Part shown: piece after piece, positions 44,961 to 53,785 of the stretch | Layout: every line of letters starts with the position of its first letter | Position numbering within the stretch: the stretch's first letter is position 1 | DNA from: Humibacter ginsenosidimutans | GTDB lineage: Bacteria; Actinomycetota; Actinomycetes; Actinomycetales; Microbacteriaceae | DNA: 64,000 nt | Reading direction: 5' to 3' | NCBI RefSeq assembly: GCF_007859675.1 | Contig: NZ_CP042305.1 | Span: 2,790,001 to 2,854,000, forward strand | Made by a program: the position numbers and the translations under genes | The notes under the pieces: generated by a model | What the model saw: the letters and a program-made list of their open reading frames with translations, nothing else | Databases searched by the model: none | Told to the model about the DNA's origin: nothing

Positions 44961-46355
44961 GTGCCCCGATCCGCCACGCTGAACCGCCCGCTGGCGCTGC
45001 TCGCCGCGGTCGGCCTGTCGATGGAGAATCTCGACGGCACGATCATCCAGACCGCGGCCCCGGCGATGGCCCACGACTTCGGCGTGCGGGCAGTCGATCT
45101 GAATATCGCCATGACGGCATATCTGCTGACGGTGGCGGTCTGCGTTCCGGTGAGCGGATGGCTGGCCGACCGTTTCGGGGAACGTCGCGTGTTCACGACG
45201 GCGCTCGCGATCTTCACCGTCGCCTCTGCACTGTGCGCGTTCGCGCCGAGCCTTCCGCTGCTCACGGCGGCGCGCGTGCTGCAGGGGATCGGCGGCGCCA
45301 TGATGGTGCCGGTCGGCCGGCTCGCGGTGCTGCGCGGGCTGGATCGCCGCGACCTGCTGGATGCCATGGCCTACCTCACGTGGCCGGGCCTGCTCGCTCC
45401 CGTGGTGGCTCCGGCGCTCGGTGGCATCCTGACTGACACCGTCGGTTGGCCGTGGATCTTTCTCATCAACATCCCGTTCGGCATCGCCGCCTTCATCGCC
45501 GCGCTGAAGATCGTGCCGAACGCCCCGCAGCCCGAGCCCCGGCGACTCGACTGGGCGGGCTTCGGGCTCACCGGTGTGGCGCTTGCCGCCCTCGTGCTGG
45601 GCATGGAAGAGGTGGGGGCCGCGTCGACCGACTGGGCATGGGCGGCGATCTACCTCGTCGTCGCGGCCGTGGCGGGCGTGACGGGAGTGGTGTGGATGCG
45701 CAGGGCGAGGCATCCGCTGCTCGACTTCTCGGCGCTGCGCATCGACACATTTCGCGTGGGGAATGTGGGCGGAGGCGTGTACCGGCTCATCATCAGCGCG
45801 GCACCGTTCCTCTTCACCCTGCTGTTCCAGGTCGGCTTCGGCTGGAGCGCGGCGCGGGCCGGGCTGCTGGTCGGAGCAGTCTTCGTCGGCAACATCGCGA
45901 TCAAGCCGGCGACGACTCCGCTCATCAGGCGGTTCGGCTTCAAGAACGTCATCGTCGGCAGCAACCTGCTCGGTGCGCTCGTCTACGTGGGTTGCGTGTT
46001 CATCGATCCGACGACGCCGATCTGGCTGATCGTGGTGCTGCTGTTTCTCAGCGGTGTGTTCCGCTCGATCGGCTTCAGCGGCTACAACTCGCTGCAGTTC
46101 GCCGACGTGCCCAGCGAGCTCATGACGCGGGCCAACACACTGGCGTCGACCATGCAGCAGGTGGCCGTCGGCATCGGCATCGCGGTCGCCGCGCTGATCG
46201 TGCGCCTCACGACGACGGCCGCGTCGGCGATCGGGCCGACGGATGCCTGGCTCGGCTACCGCTGGGCGCTCGCCGTCGTGGCCGTGCTGCTCGTCTTCCC
46301 CGTGGTGGAGGCGGCACTGCTGCCGCGTCACGCGGGATCCGCAGCCCGCCGCTGA
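44961..46355 (+). CDS. DHA2-type MFS transporter
   Basis: The 464-residue protein starts GTG and has about 14 membrane segments. It carries the DHA2 motifs MENLDGTIIQTAAPAMAHDFGV, SGWLADRFGERRVF and RVLQGIGGAMMVPVGRLAVLRG, and WPWIFLINIPFGIAAFIAALKIVP. The substrate is unknown; the family exports drugs, dyes or toxic metabolites. CAGACT at 44949-44954 ends 6 nt before the start. It follows the TetR gene by 22 nt, so it may be co-regulated, and could be a second target of that repressor. Confidence 0.9.
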   Translation: MPRSATLNRPLALLAAVGLSMENLDGTIIQTAAPAMAHDFGVRAVDLNIAMTAYLLTVAVCVPVSGWLADRFGERRVFTTALAIFTVASALCAFAPSLPLLTAARVLQGIGGAMMVPVGRLAVLRGLDRRDLLDAMAYLTWPGLLAPVVAPALGGILTDTVGWPWIFLINIPFGIAAFIAALKIVPNAPQPEPRRLDWAGFGLTGVALAALVLGMEEVGAASTDWAWAAIYLVVAAVAGVTGVVWMRRARHPLLDFSALRIDTFRVGNVGGGVYRLIISAAPFLFTLLFQVGFGWSAARAGLLVGAVFVGNIAIKPATTPLIRRFGFKNVIVGSNLLGALVYVGCVFIDPTTPIWLIVVLLFLSGVFRSIGFSGYNSLQFADVPSELMTRANTLASTMQQVAVGIGIAVAALIVRLTTTAASAIGPTDAWLGYRWALAVVAVLLVFPVVEAALLPRHAGSAARR

Positions 46356-46419
46356 GCCCGCGCTCGGTGGGCGGGGCGACCCGCCACGCTCGCACCGACC
46401 GAACTGGAACAATGGTCGG

Positions 46420-47214
46420 GTGTCCGAACGAATCCTCACCGTGTCCGATGTCGCCTTCGTTCGGCAGGGGCGCGCGATCCTCTCCGACATCTCGTTGACC
46501 GTCGATCGCGGTCAGCACTGGGCGCTGATCGGGGCGAACGGCGCGGGCAAGTCGACGCTTTTGAGCCTGCTCGGTGCGGTGCAGCATCCCACCAGCGGCG
46601 GCGTCGACATCATGGGCAGACGCCTCGGCCGCGTCGACCTGCGGGAGCTGCGGTCGTTGATAGGGCACGTCAATCCGCGCCACGAGGTGCGTTCGCCGCT
46701 GACCGTGCGCGACGTCGTGGCCACCGGCCTCACGGGCACCCAGGAGCTCATGCTGCGCTGGGAGCCGACGGCGGCCGACCGTATCCGCGTCGACGAGCTC
46801 ATCGAGCTGATGGGCATGACGGCCAGGCGGGATGCCCGCTGGCCGAATCTGTCCCAGGGAGAGCGTGGCCGCGCGTTGATCGCCCGTGCGCTGATGCCGG
46901 ACCCGCACCTGCTGCTGCTCGACGAGCCGACGACCGGGCTGGACATCGCGGCCCGCGAGCACCTGCTCGACCGGGTGGACGAGCTGAGGGCACGGCATCC
47001 CGATCTCGCCAGCGTGCTCGTCACGCATCACCTCGAGGAGCTGCCGGCCTCGACCACGCACGCCATGCTCCTGCGCGACGGCAAGGTGCTGGCGCAGGGC
47101 GACGCGGATGCCGTGCTCACCGGCAGCCTCGTCAGCGAAGCCCTCGACTACCCGCTGAGCATCACCCGTGTCGAGGGGCGCTGGAGCGTGCGCACCGACA
47201 AGTCGGTGCGCTGA
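46420..47214 (+). CDS. ABC transporter ATP-binding protein (ModF-like cytosolic ATPase)
   Basis: The 264-residue ATPase starts GTG. It has Walker A GANGAGKSTLLS, signature LSQGERGRALIARAL, Walker B LLLLDEPTTGLD and the H-loop THHLEELP. No permease gene is adjacent; the N-terminus ILTVSDVAFVRQGRAILSDISLTVDRGQHWALIG resembles orphan iron- or molybdate-type ATPases. AACAAT at 46408-46413 ends exactly 6 nt before the GTG, which supports this start over upstream reading. Confidence 0.88.
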   Translation: MSERILTVSDVAFVRQGRAILSDISLTVDRGQHWALIGANGAGKSTLLSLLGAVQHPTSGGVDIMGRRLGRVDLRELRSLIGHVNPRHEVRSPLTVRDVVATGLTGTQELMLRWEPTAADRIRVDELIELMGMTARRDARWPNLSQGERGRALIARALMPDPHLLLLDEPTTGLDIAAREHLLDRVDELRARHPDLASVLVTHHLEELPASTTHAMLLRDGKVLAQGDADAVLTGSLVSEALDYPLSITRVEGRWSVRTDKSVR

Positions 47215-47234
47215 CATCGCCCGCTGACGGCCTG

Positions 47235-47397
47235 GGTTGAGGAGCACCACGCAGCCGTGCGTCCCTGTCGTGGGTTGAGGAGCACCGCGCAGCGGTGCGC
47301 CTCGATACCCCGGCTCGGGCAAGCGGTTTCGAGACGCGCGCCTCCGGCGTGCTCCTCAACCCACGGGGTAGGGCGCCTTTCGGCGTGCTCCTCGACC
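47235..47397. repeat. Cluster of REP-like repeats
   Basis: This stretch is packed with the family half-motifs: GGTTGAGGAG at 47235-47244 and 47273-47282, CTCGATACC near 47301, GGTTTCGAGA at 47325-47334, CTCCTCAACC at 47352-47361 and CTCCTCGACC near 47388-47397. Head-to-head copies can form long hairpins. It separates the ABC ATPase gene from the convergent fluoride-channel genes and ends just 5 nt beyond the fluC stop. Confidence 0.7.
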
Positions 47398-47402
47398 GGC
47401 CG

Positions 47403-47780
47403 CTACAGCGCCGCGAGGGCGAGACCGGCGGTGGCGGCGAGCACCGTGAGCACCAGCATCCCGAGCCCGTTGAGCACGGATGCCGGCCCCTTGCGCTCGA
47501 TCACCAGCCGAGCCGTCTCGAACGACGCCGTCGAGAACGTGGTGTAGCCGCCGAGAAACCCGGTGCCGAGCACGATGCGCCAGTCGTCGGGGGTGGCGTG
47601 GAACGCGACGAGTCCGGTCAGCAATCCGAGCAGCAGCGAGCCGCTCACGTTGATGATCATGGTTCCGGCCGGCACCACCCAGCGCAGGCGGCTGCGCAGC
47701 ACGCCGTCGAGCACGAAGCGGGCCACCGCACCGACGCCGCCGCTCACCGCGACGAGCACCACCAGCAGCGCGGGGCTCAC
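47403..47780 (-). CDS. fluC: Fluoride channel FluC/CrcB (second copy)
   Basis: The 125-residue protein has four membrane segments and the FluC motifs SGGVGAVARFVLDG, INVSGSLLLGLLTGL and GFLGGYTTFSTASFE. Fluc channels are dual-topology dimers that expel fluoride. The start GTG 47780 overlaps the upstream fluC stop (GTGA), so the two are translated together. In Gram-positive bacteria adjacent pairs often form heterodimers. The reading frame extends upstream to 47897 without conservation. Confidence 0.92.
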   Translation of the reverse strand: MSPALLVVLVAVSGGVGAVARFVLDGVLRSRLRWVVPAGTMIINVSGSLLLGLLTGLVAFHATPDDWRIVLGTGFLGGYTTFSTASFETARLVIERKGPASVLNGLGMLVLTVLAATAGLALAAL

Positions 47781-48241
47781 CGCGTCGGCCCACGATCGGC
47801 GCGCGGCCGCGCGATGGCCGTGCCCGCCGCGATTCCCGCGAGCGACGCGGCCAGGCCCATGATGAGCGTGCCGAGCGAGTAGCCGGCGGCGAGCCATCCG
47901 TCGCCCGCACCGAAGAGCCCTGCCGTCTCGGTCGCCAGAGTGCTGTAGGTCGTGAAGCCGCCCATGAAGCCCGTGCCGATCAGCAGACGCAGCGTGCGGC
48001 CGCGACGCGACTCGTCACCGCGACGTGCGAGTCCGCCGAGCAGGGCGCCGAGCAGGAACGCGCCGACGATGTTGACGATCAGCGTGGCGATGGGCCAGCC
48101 GTGGACGGGAGGCAGTGCCGCCGCGATCCCGAAGCGGGCCACCGTGCCCACTGCGCCTCCTACGAAGACGATGAGGATGGCCATCGGTCGCAGGTGGAGC
48201 GGGCGAGGACTGCGCGGCATCCCTTCGCCGTCGGCGCTCAC
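47777..48241 (-). CDS. fluC: Fluoride channel FluC/CrcB (first copy)
   Basis: The 154-residue protein has the same four-helix layout with FVGGAVGTVARFGIAAAL, LIVNIVGAFLLGALLGGL and GFMGGFTTYSTLATETAGL. The N-terminal 18 residues (MSADGEGMPRSPRPLHLRP) are hydrophilic; an internal ATG (MAILIVFVGG) is an alternative start. It overlaps the UspA gene by 4 nt at its start and the second fluC at its end, so the three genes form one operon. No fluoride riboswitch was recognised upstream. Confidence 0.92.
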   Translation of the reverse strand: MSADGEGMPRSPRPLHLRPMAILIVFVGGAVGTVARFGIAAALPPVHGWPIATLIVNIVGAFLLGALLGGLARRGDESRRGRTLRLLIGTGFMGGFTTYSTLATETAGLFGAGDGWLAAGYSLGTLIMGLAASLAGIAAGTAIARPRADRGPTR

Positions 48242-48783
48242 GAAGCGTCGGGCTGAGCGCCGTGTCGAGCCGGGTCGTGGCCCTCGATCGTGTGCGCGAC
48301 GGGGATGACGATGACGGGACGCGCCTGGTTGTGGGCGAGGCTGACGGCGATGGAGCCGGCGAGGAACTCCTCCAGGCTCGCGCGGAAACCTGGCTTGCGC
48401 GTGCCGACGGCGATCGCTCGCGCATCGCGCTCCTCGGCGAACCGGGCGAGCTCGATCGCGGGATCGCCTGCTCGGGCGATGAACGACGGATCCGCCGTGG
48501 GGACCAGTTGTCTGATGCGAGTGGCCAGATCGGGGTCGAACGACTCCTCCTGAGTGTCGGCGACGTCGGGATCCAGCGGCATCGAGAGCACGGAGCCGTC
48601 GGGCAGCGTGCTGATCGAATACCGCAACGGTTCGACGGTGACGAACACGAGCGGCGTGCCGAGATCGGCGGCGAGCGTGCCGGCCTCGGTGATCACGACG
48701 TCGGGCACGTCGGCGACGACGCCGACGACGAGGGGACGGGAGGATGCCGCGCCTGCGGCCTGCGAACCAGCTGCGTCGGTCAT
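48238..48783 (-). CDS. Universal stress protein (UspA family)
   Basis: The 181-residue protein has a UspA fold: N-terminal strand PLVVGVVADVPDVVITEAGTLAADLGTPLVFVTVEP and C-terminal ARFAEERDARAIAVGTRKPGFRASLEEFLAGSIAVSLAHNQARPVIVIPV. The G-x2-G-x9-G-(S/T) ATP-binding pattern is only partly kept (GTRKPG...GSIAV). Its role is unknown. TATAGT (48790-48795, minus strand) ends 6 nt before ATG 48783, a strong leaderless promoter. The stop overlaps fluC, so it heads that operon. Confidence 0.82.
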   Translation of the reverse strand: MTDAAGSQAAGAASSRPLVVGVVADVPDVVITEAGTLAADLGTPLVFVTVEPLRYSISTLPDGSVLSMPLDPDVADTQEESFDPDLATRIRQLVPTADPSFIARAGDPAIELARFAEERDARAIAVGTRKPGFRASLEEFLAGSIAVSLAHNQARPVIVIPVAHTIEGHDPARHGAQPDAS

Positions 48784-48913
48784 GCTGGCACTATACCGAC
48801 GGCCCGGTCCGACCGGCATTGTCGCTGACGGTGGTGCTCCGTAATGTGGCGGGCATCCGTTCGATGGCGCCGGGTGCTCGTGCGTTCCCGGCACACGCAG
48901 AGAGGCAACACCC

Positions 48914-49285
48914 ATGGACTTCAAGATCGAGCTCGTGTTCGTGCCCGTCACCGACGTGGATCGTGCCAAGCACTTCTACGCCGACCAGCTCGGCTGGCCC
49001 GTCGACTACGACCAGACGGTGAGCGATGAGATCCGTTTCATCCAGATCACCCCGCCTGGCTCGGCATGCTCGATCGCGTTCGGCAAGGGGCTCAACGACA
49101 TGGAGCCCGGCAGCCAGCGCAGCGTGCAGATCGTGGTGGCCGATGCGGATGCCGCTCGCAGGCAGCTGCTCGACGGCGGCGTCGAGGCGAGCGAGGTCGA
49201 CGACCAGCCGTGGGGTCGCTTCGTCACATTCAGCGACCCGGACGGCAACCGATGGACGCTGCAGCAGGTGCCGAGCTGGGGCTAG
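48914..49285 (+). CDS. VOC family protein
   Basis: The 123-residue protein has the paired VOC modules: KIELVFVPVTDVDRAKHFYADQLGWPVDYD and VQIVVADADAARRQLLDGG...PWGRFVTFSDPDGNRWTLQQVP. The FxDPDGN motif is typical of the glyoxalase-like clade. The substrate is unknown. GAGAGG lies ten bases before the ATG. It diverges from the UspA-fluC operon (130-nt gap). Confidence 0.88.
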   Translation: MDFKIELVFVPVTDVDRAKHFYADQLGWPVDYDQTVSDEIRFIQITPPGSACSIAFGKGLNDMEPGSQRSVQIVVADADAARRQLLDGGVEASEVDDQPWGRFVTFSDPDGNRWTLQQVPSWG

Positions 49286-49427
49286 GGTGCGTCCGACAAT
49301 TCCGGGCGGCTTGCAGGGTGCTGTTCACGGTCGCTCGCCGCAGAGCCGGTAGTCCTGTCCTCGGACTCCGCCGGAGATGGCGAATTCCAACCCCGGCGAC
49401 CGGGGCCGGTGCTCGTGGGCGGATGAG

Positions 49428-50396
49428 CTATCGGGGTGACGGGCGATGCTCTTGGAAGGCGGCCCGATAAGCGGTCGGAGAAGTTCCGACGATGGCCCCG
49501 AAGTGTCGGCGGAGGTTCGTATCGGACCGCAGCCCGGTGTCTTCTGCGATCTGGGTGACGGTCAGGTCGGTTCGCTCGAGGAGCTCGCGCGCGCGATCGA
49601 TGCGGGCGCGCAGCACCCACTGCATCGGGGTGATGCCCGTGTCGGCGGCGAAGCGCCGTGAGAACGTGCGGGGTGACACGTTGGCGTGCCGGGCAAGGGT
49701 CGTGAGCGTGAGGTCGTCGAGGAGATGGTCGAGTGCCCAGGCGCGGGTGGCGGCGAACACGTCGCCGAGCGGTTCCGGGATGCTGCGGGGAACGTATTGT
49801 GCTTGGCCGCCGCTGCGATAGGGGGCGCTGACGAGCCGCCTGGCGACGTGGTTCGCGAACGCGACGCCGTGATCGCGCCTGATCAGGTGCAGGCAGAGGT
49901 CGATGCCGCTGGCGGCGCCTGCGCTGGTGAGCACTTGGCCGGCGTCGACGAAGAGCACGTTCTCGTCGACGTCGATTCTCGGGTACTGCTCGTGCAGAAC
50001 GTGGGTGTAGTGCCAGTGGGTGGTCGCGCGACGGCCGTCGAGCAGTCCGGCAGCGGCGAGCGTGAAGGCGCCGGTCGAGATGGCGGCGATCCTGGTGCCG
50101 CGCTCGTGTGCTGCTCGGAGGGCGGCGATCACGGCACGTGAGGTCGAGGTGTCGGCTGGGTTTCGGTAGCCGGGCACGAGGATGGTGTCTGCCCAATCGA
50201 GAGTGTCGAGGTCGTAGCCGACCGCGTAGGCCAGCCCGTTCCATCCCTCGACGGTGCCGATTCGTTCGCCGCAGACTCGTACGTCGTAGGGCATGCTCGG
50301 CCGTTTCGCGAAGACATGCGCCGCGATTCCGACGTCGAGCGCTTTGGCTCCGTCGAGGACGAGGACTGCCACATGGTGGTCGCGGACTGTGTTCAC
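49428..50396 (-). CDS. GlxA family AraC-type transcriptional regulator
   Basis: The 322-residue protein has an N-terminal DJ-1/PfpI-like domain (HHVAVLVLDGAKALDVGIAAHVFA...AAISTGAFTLAAAGLLDGRRATTHWHY...VLTSAGAASGIDLCLHLI) and a C-terminal AraC DNA-binding domain (LTLTTLARHANVSPRTFSRRFAADTGITPMQWVLRARIDRARELLERTDLTVTQIAEDTG). The start GTG 50396 overlaps the dyad GTTCAC-TTCAG-GTGAAC. It lies 11 nt after the MFS gene and is the last gene of the three-gene minus operon. Confidence 0.92.
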   Translation of the reverse strand: MNTVRDHHVAVLVLDGAKALDVGIAAHVFAKRPSMPYDVRVCGERIGTVEGWNGLAYAVGYDLDTLDWADTILVPGYRNPADTSTSRAVIAALRAAHERGTRIAAISTGAFTLAAAGLLDGRRATTHWHYTHVLHEQYPRIDVDENVLFVDAGQVLTSAGAASGIDLCLHLIRRDHGVAFANHVARRLVSAPYRSGGQAQYVPRSIPEPLGDVFAATRAWALDHLLDDLTLTTLARHANVSPRTFSRRFAADTGITPMQWVLRARIDRARELLERTDLTVTQIAEDTGLRSDTNLRRHFGAIVGTSPTAYRAAFQEHRPSPR

Positions 50397-50407
50397 TTCA
50401 GGTGAAC
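50391..50407. promoter_or_regulatory. 17-bp dyad at the GlxA-regulator start codon
   Basis: GTTCAC-TTCAG-GTGAAC is a perfect 6-bp inverted repeat with a 5-bp centre. It covers the GTG start of the GlxA gene and ends next to the stop of the upstream MFS gene. It may be a translational or transcriptional control site for the regulator, possibly bound by the protein itself. Confidence 0.5.
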
Positions 50408-51595
50408 CTAACGCGCATCGAACCGCTGTCGCGAATGCGCCTGACGAGCTGTGACGAGGACGCCTCCGAGCAGGACGAGCAGGACGATGAGGGCCGCGGC
50501 GCCGAACACGGCTCGGTATGGCGCCGGCAAGACGCCGAGCCCTGCGATGAGCAGCCCTGCCAGGATGGCCCCCGCCCGGCGGGTGTTCGTGAAGAGCCCC
50601 GACGCCAGTCCGGGACTCGGGAAGACGTCTTGAAAGACGGTCAGTCCGACGCCGGCGACCGTGGCGAAGAACCAGGCGTTCAGGGGCTGCAATGCCAGCA
50701 GCTGCCATGGCTCTTGCACGAGCCCTGCGAGCCCGTAGTACAGCACTCCGGCTCCCCAACCGATGGCGAGGAGCACCCGGGCCGGGGTTCTCTCGTGGAG
50801 TCGGCCCATGACCATCAACGCCGGGATCTCCAGGAGCGCGGCGGCTCCGAGAACGGCGCCCGCCCACAGGATCGGGGCGTGCAGGTCGTGTGTGACGAAC
50901 AGGGTCGCGACCGTGACGGTGGCGATGTTCGTCGCTTGGAGCAGGATGAAGGCGGCCACGAGCATCCAGCGAGACCAGCCGCGCAACTGCGTCAACAGGC
51001 TCGGGCGAACAGCCTCGTCACGCGCGAGAACGGGGGCGCGCCGGTGCAGGAGGAGCAGCGCCGTGACCACGTTGATCACGCTGATCCCGGCGAGCAGCAG
51101 AAGCGCGGCAGGCGTTCCGGCCGCGCCGGTGCTGAGCGTCGCGAGCGGGGGACCGATCACCCAGGCGAACGACACGATCGCGCGCGTACGGATGACCTGA
51201 GCCGGCGGCGCGCCCTCGTGCCGCAGTTGCGCGAACAGCAGGGTCGATCCCACCCCGGGCGGCCCGCCGAGCACGATGAGCGCGAGCACCGCCACCGGCA
51301 ACGACGTCGTCAGGGCGAGCACTGCCACCAGGCCGACACCACCGAGCGCGCAGAACAGGAGCGGTCGAAGGTAGTCGCCGGTCCGGTCTGCCAGTGTCGG
51401 GATCACCAGCGACGCGATGAACCCGCCCACGTTGTAGAGGCCGAGCACCCATCCGACCTGCGACGGTGTCGCGCCGTAGAGCGTGACGAGGAGAACGGCG
51501 AGGAGCGGATTGAGGACTGCGAACTGCAGCGACCAGAACCATGCGGCGGCCGGCCAGAGCAGCCGCCCCCGCAGCCGGCGCGTGATGACCGTCAC
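50408..51595 (-). CDS. MFS sugar-efflux-like transporter
   Basis: The 395-residue protein has twelve membrane segments. N-terminal FWSLQFAVLNPLLAVLLVTLYGATPSQVGWVLGLYNVGGFIASLVIPTLADRTGD resembles the SetA/sugar efflux group. The substrate is unknown. The start GTG at 51593-51595 overlaps the methyltransferase stop (GTGA). It lies between a methyltransferase and a GlxA regulator, so it may export a product of, or protect against, what that methyltransferase modifies. Confidence 0.85.
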   Translation of the reverse strand: MTVITRRLRGRLLWPAAAWFWSLQFAVLNPLLAVLLVTLYGATPSQVGWVLGLYNVGGFIASLVIPTLADRTGDYLRPLLFCALGGVGLVAVLALTTSLPVAVLALIVLGGPPGVGSTLLFAQLRHEGAPPAQVIRTRAIVSFAWVIGPPLATLSTGAAGTPAALLLLAGISVINVVTALLLLHRRAPVLARDEAVRPSLLTQLRGWSRWMLVAAFILLQATNIATVTVATLFVTHDLHAPILWAGAVLGAAALLEIPALMVMGRLHERTPARVLLAIGWGAGVLYYGLAGLVQEPWQLLALQPLNAWFFATVAGVGLTVFQDVFPSPGLASGLFTNTRRAGAILAGLLIAGLGVLPAPYRAVFGAAALIVLLVLLGGVLVTARQAHSRQRFDAR

Positions 51596-52389
51596 CGTCG
51601 CGCCACGATGAGCCGCAGGGAGCCATCGAACGTCGGCTGGGTTCGGAGGTGTCCGTACCGGTCATCCCATGCACCGGATGCGAGATCGGCACGAAGATCT
51701 CGCTCGAACCGGTGCTCGATGTCTTGGCTCACGAAGCTCCACGCGGAGTTCGCACGGCGCGCGCCGGGATCGAGCAGTGCTTCCGGTCGGCCGAAGTAGG
51801 CCTCGGAGAAGCCATCGACGCATCCCAGCGGAATCGGCACGTTCTCGACCGTCACCGTTCCACCCAGACCCGACCGCAGGTCGGTGATCGTGGGATATCT
51901 GCCGCCTTCTGTCGCGATCACCTCGGGTGCGTAGTCGTTGATCCAGGAACGCTCGAGTGCACTCGGGTCGGCTGTGAGGATCACGACCGGTCCGCTGGTC
52001 ACGCGTCGGATCTCGCGGAGCCCGCGCTGCAGATCCCGCCACTGGTGCACGGTGAACGACGCGAGTGCGGCATCGAAGGCGCAGTCGTCGAACGGCAGGT
52101 CCTCGGCGACCGCATCCACAACAGGAGCCGACCCGGCAGGTCGTTGTGCCCGCATCGCTGCGCTGGGCTCGACCGCTGTCACGGTGAGGTGATCCGGCTC
52201 GTACGAACCGGCGCCCGCCCCGACATTCACCAGGGTCCGCGCGCTGCCGAGAGCCGCGCGGATGGCGTCGGAGAATGCCGGCTCGGGCTGCCGATACCGC
52301 GAGTAGCCGGGACCGATCACCCCATAGTCCGCGTCACCGGCACTCCCGTCGTCACCCGAACCGTCGGCGGATGATCGCTCAGCTGTCAT
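51592..52389 (-). CDS. Class I SAM-dependent methyltransferase
   Basis: The 265-residue protein has the SAM-binding motif LVNVGAGAGSYEP, the post-I acidic residue TAVEPSAAMRAQRP, and motifs DLPFDDCAFDAALASFTVHQW and LREIRRVTSGPVVILTADP. The Gly-rich loop has GAGAGS. The substrate is unknown; small-molecule methylation is most likely. The ATG 52389 is chosen because the frame upstream to 52605 has no conservation, and GGGTGGGGTG precedes it. It starts the operon with the MFS and GlxA genes. Confidence 0.88.
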   Translation of the reverse strand: MTAERSSADGSGDDGSAGDADYGVIGPGYSRYRQPEPAFSDAIRAALGSARTLVNVGAGAGSYEPDHLTVTAVEPSAAMRAQRPAGSAPVVDAVAEDLPFDDCAFDAALASFTVHQWRDLQRGLREIRRVTSGPVVILTADPSALERSWINDYAPEVIATEGGRYPTITDLRSGLGGTVTVENVPIPLGCVDGFSEAYFGRPEALLDPGARRANSAWSFVSQDIEHRFERDLRADLASGAWDDRYGHLRTQPTFDGSLRLIVARR

Positions 52390-52669
52390 CACCCCACCCA
52401 ACCGCGAGCAGGTGGCCGGCACCAGCAACAACGTGGACCGCGATCGTACAGATCTCGCCAACCCGCGAGCCGAGACTCGGGACGAAACGGCGGATTCGTG
52501 ATCAGCTCGCCACATCTCACGTATTTCGCCACGCGGACGCGGGAATCTCGATGCGATCGACCGCGTCGAGCGCATCCTCACCGACCCCCGCATTGCCAGA
52601 CACAACCTGGGCGTCGTACCCTGGCAGGCCGCCGACGGACTGCCGGGGCCACCGTGCTACTTTCCCCGT

Positions 52670-53785
52670 GTGTCCCGTATCGTGGCGGCCGCGCCGGCCG
52701 TGCCAGCCCACCGCTACACGCAGGCCGAGATCACGCGGGTGTTGGAGCCACTGCTCACCCACGATCCGGCGCGTGCGGCGCTGCTGCGGCGCTTCCACGC
52801 GTCATCGGGTGTGCAGACCAGACACCTGGTGATGGAGCTCGAGCGGTATGCGATGCTCGACTCGTTCCACGAGGCGAACGACCTCTTCATCTCGGCGGGC
52901 ACCGAGCTGGCGGAGCAGGCGACGCGGCGCGCACTGGATGCCGCGGGCATCCGCCCCGACGAGGTCGACTTCGTTCTCTTCACCTCGGTGACCGGCGTGG
53001 CGGCGCCGTCCATCGACGCGCAGCTCGCTGCGCGCGTCGGCATGCGGCGCGACGTCAAGCGGCTGCCGTCGTTCGGGCTGGGCTGTGTGGCCGGGGCAGC
53101 CGGGCTGGCGCGCGTGCACGACTACTTGGTCGGGCATCCGCACGACGTGGCCGTGCTGGTCTCTGTGGAACTCTGCTCGTTGACGGTGCAGCGCGACGAC
53201 GACTCGGTGGCGAACATCGTGGCGAGCGGGTTGTTCGGCGACGGCGCAGCGGCCGTCGTGGTGGTGGGGGATGCCGTCGCGCGCGAGCGCGGACTCCTCG
53301 GCCCCGACGTGGTCGCCACCCGCAGCAGCCTCTACCCGCAGACCGAAGACGTGATCGGATGGGACATCGGCGGCACCGGGTTCCGCATCGTGCTCAGCGC
53401 GGGCGTCCCCGACGTGATCGGCAGGCACTTCGCCGCCGACGTGCACTCGGTGCTCCGTGACAATGGACTGACGGTCGACGACGTCGCGACCTGGCTCGCC
53501 CATCCGGGTGGGCCGAAGGTGCTGCAGGCGTTCGCAGCGTCGCTCGGCGTGGCGGATGCCGTGTTCGACCCGAGCTGGCGCGCGCTCGCCGCCGAGGGCA
53601 ACCAGTCGTCGGCTGCCGTGCTGGGCATCCTCGCCGACGCGCTCGAACGGCCAGCGCCGGGCGACATCGGCCTGCTGTTCGCGCTGGGCCCCGGGGTCAC
53701 GGCGGAGCTCGTGCTGCTGCGCTGGCCGGATGCCCTCGCCTCCGACCGGCAGGAACGGTCGTCTCCTGTGCGGACCGCGGCATGA
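52670..53785 (+). CDS. Type III polyketide synthase
   Basis: The 371-residue chalcone/stilbene synthase-like enzyme starts GTG. The catalytic triad is Cys139 (SFGLGCVAGAAG), His278 (WLAHPGG) and Asn311 (EGNQSSAAV). It extends an acyl starter with malonyl-CoA to make pyrones, resorcinols or quinones. TACTTT at 52658-52663 ends exactly 6 nt before the start, so it is probably leaderless. It is followed by a methyltransferase and an FAD oxygenase, the order of the Streptomyces srsABC phenolic-lipid operon, so an alkylresorcinol/alkylquinone product is inferred. Confidence 0.93.
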   Translation: MSRIVAAAPAVPAHRYTQAEITRVLEPLLTHDPARAALLRRFHASSGVQTRHLVMELERYAMLDSFHEANDLFISAGTELAEQATRRALDAAGIRPDEVDFVLFTSVTGVAAPSIDAQLAARVGMRRDVKRLPSFGLGCVAGAAGLARVHDYLVGHPHDVAVLVSVELCSLTVQRDDDSVANIVASGLFGDGAAAVVVVGDAVARERGLLGPDVVATRSSLYPQTEDVIGWDIGGTGFRIVLSAGVPDVIGRHFAADVHSVLRDNGLTVDDVATWLAHPGGPKVLQAFAASLGVADAVFDPSWRALAAEGNQSSAAVLGILADALERPAPGDIGLLFALGPGVTAELVLLRWPDALASDRQERSSPVRTAA

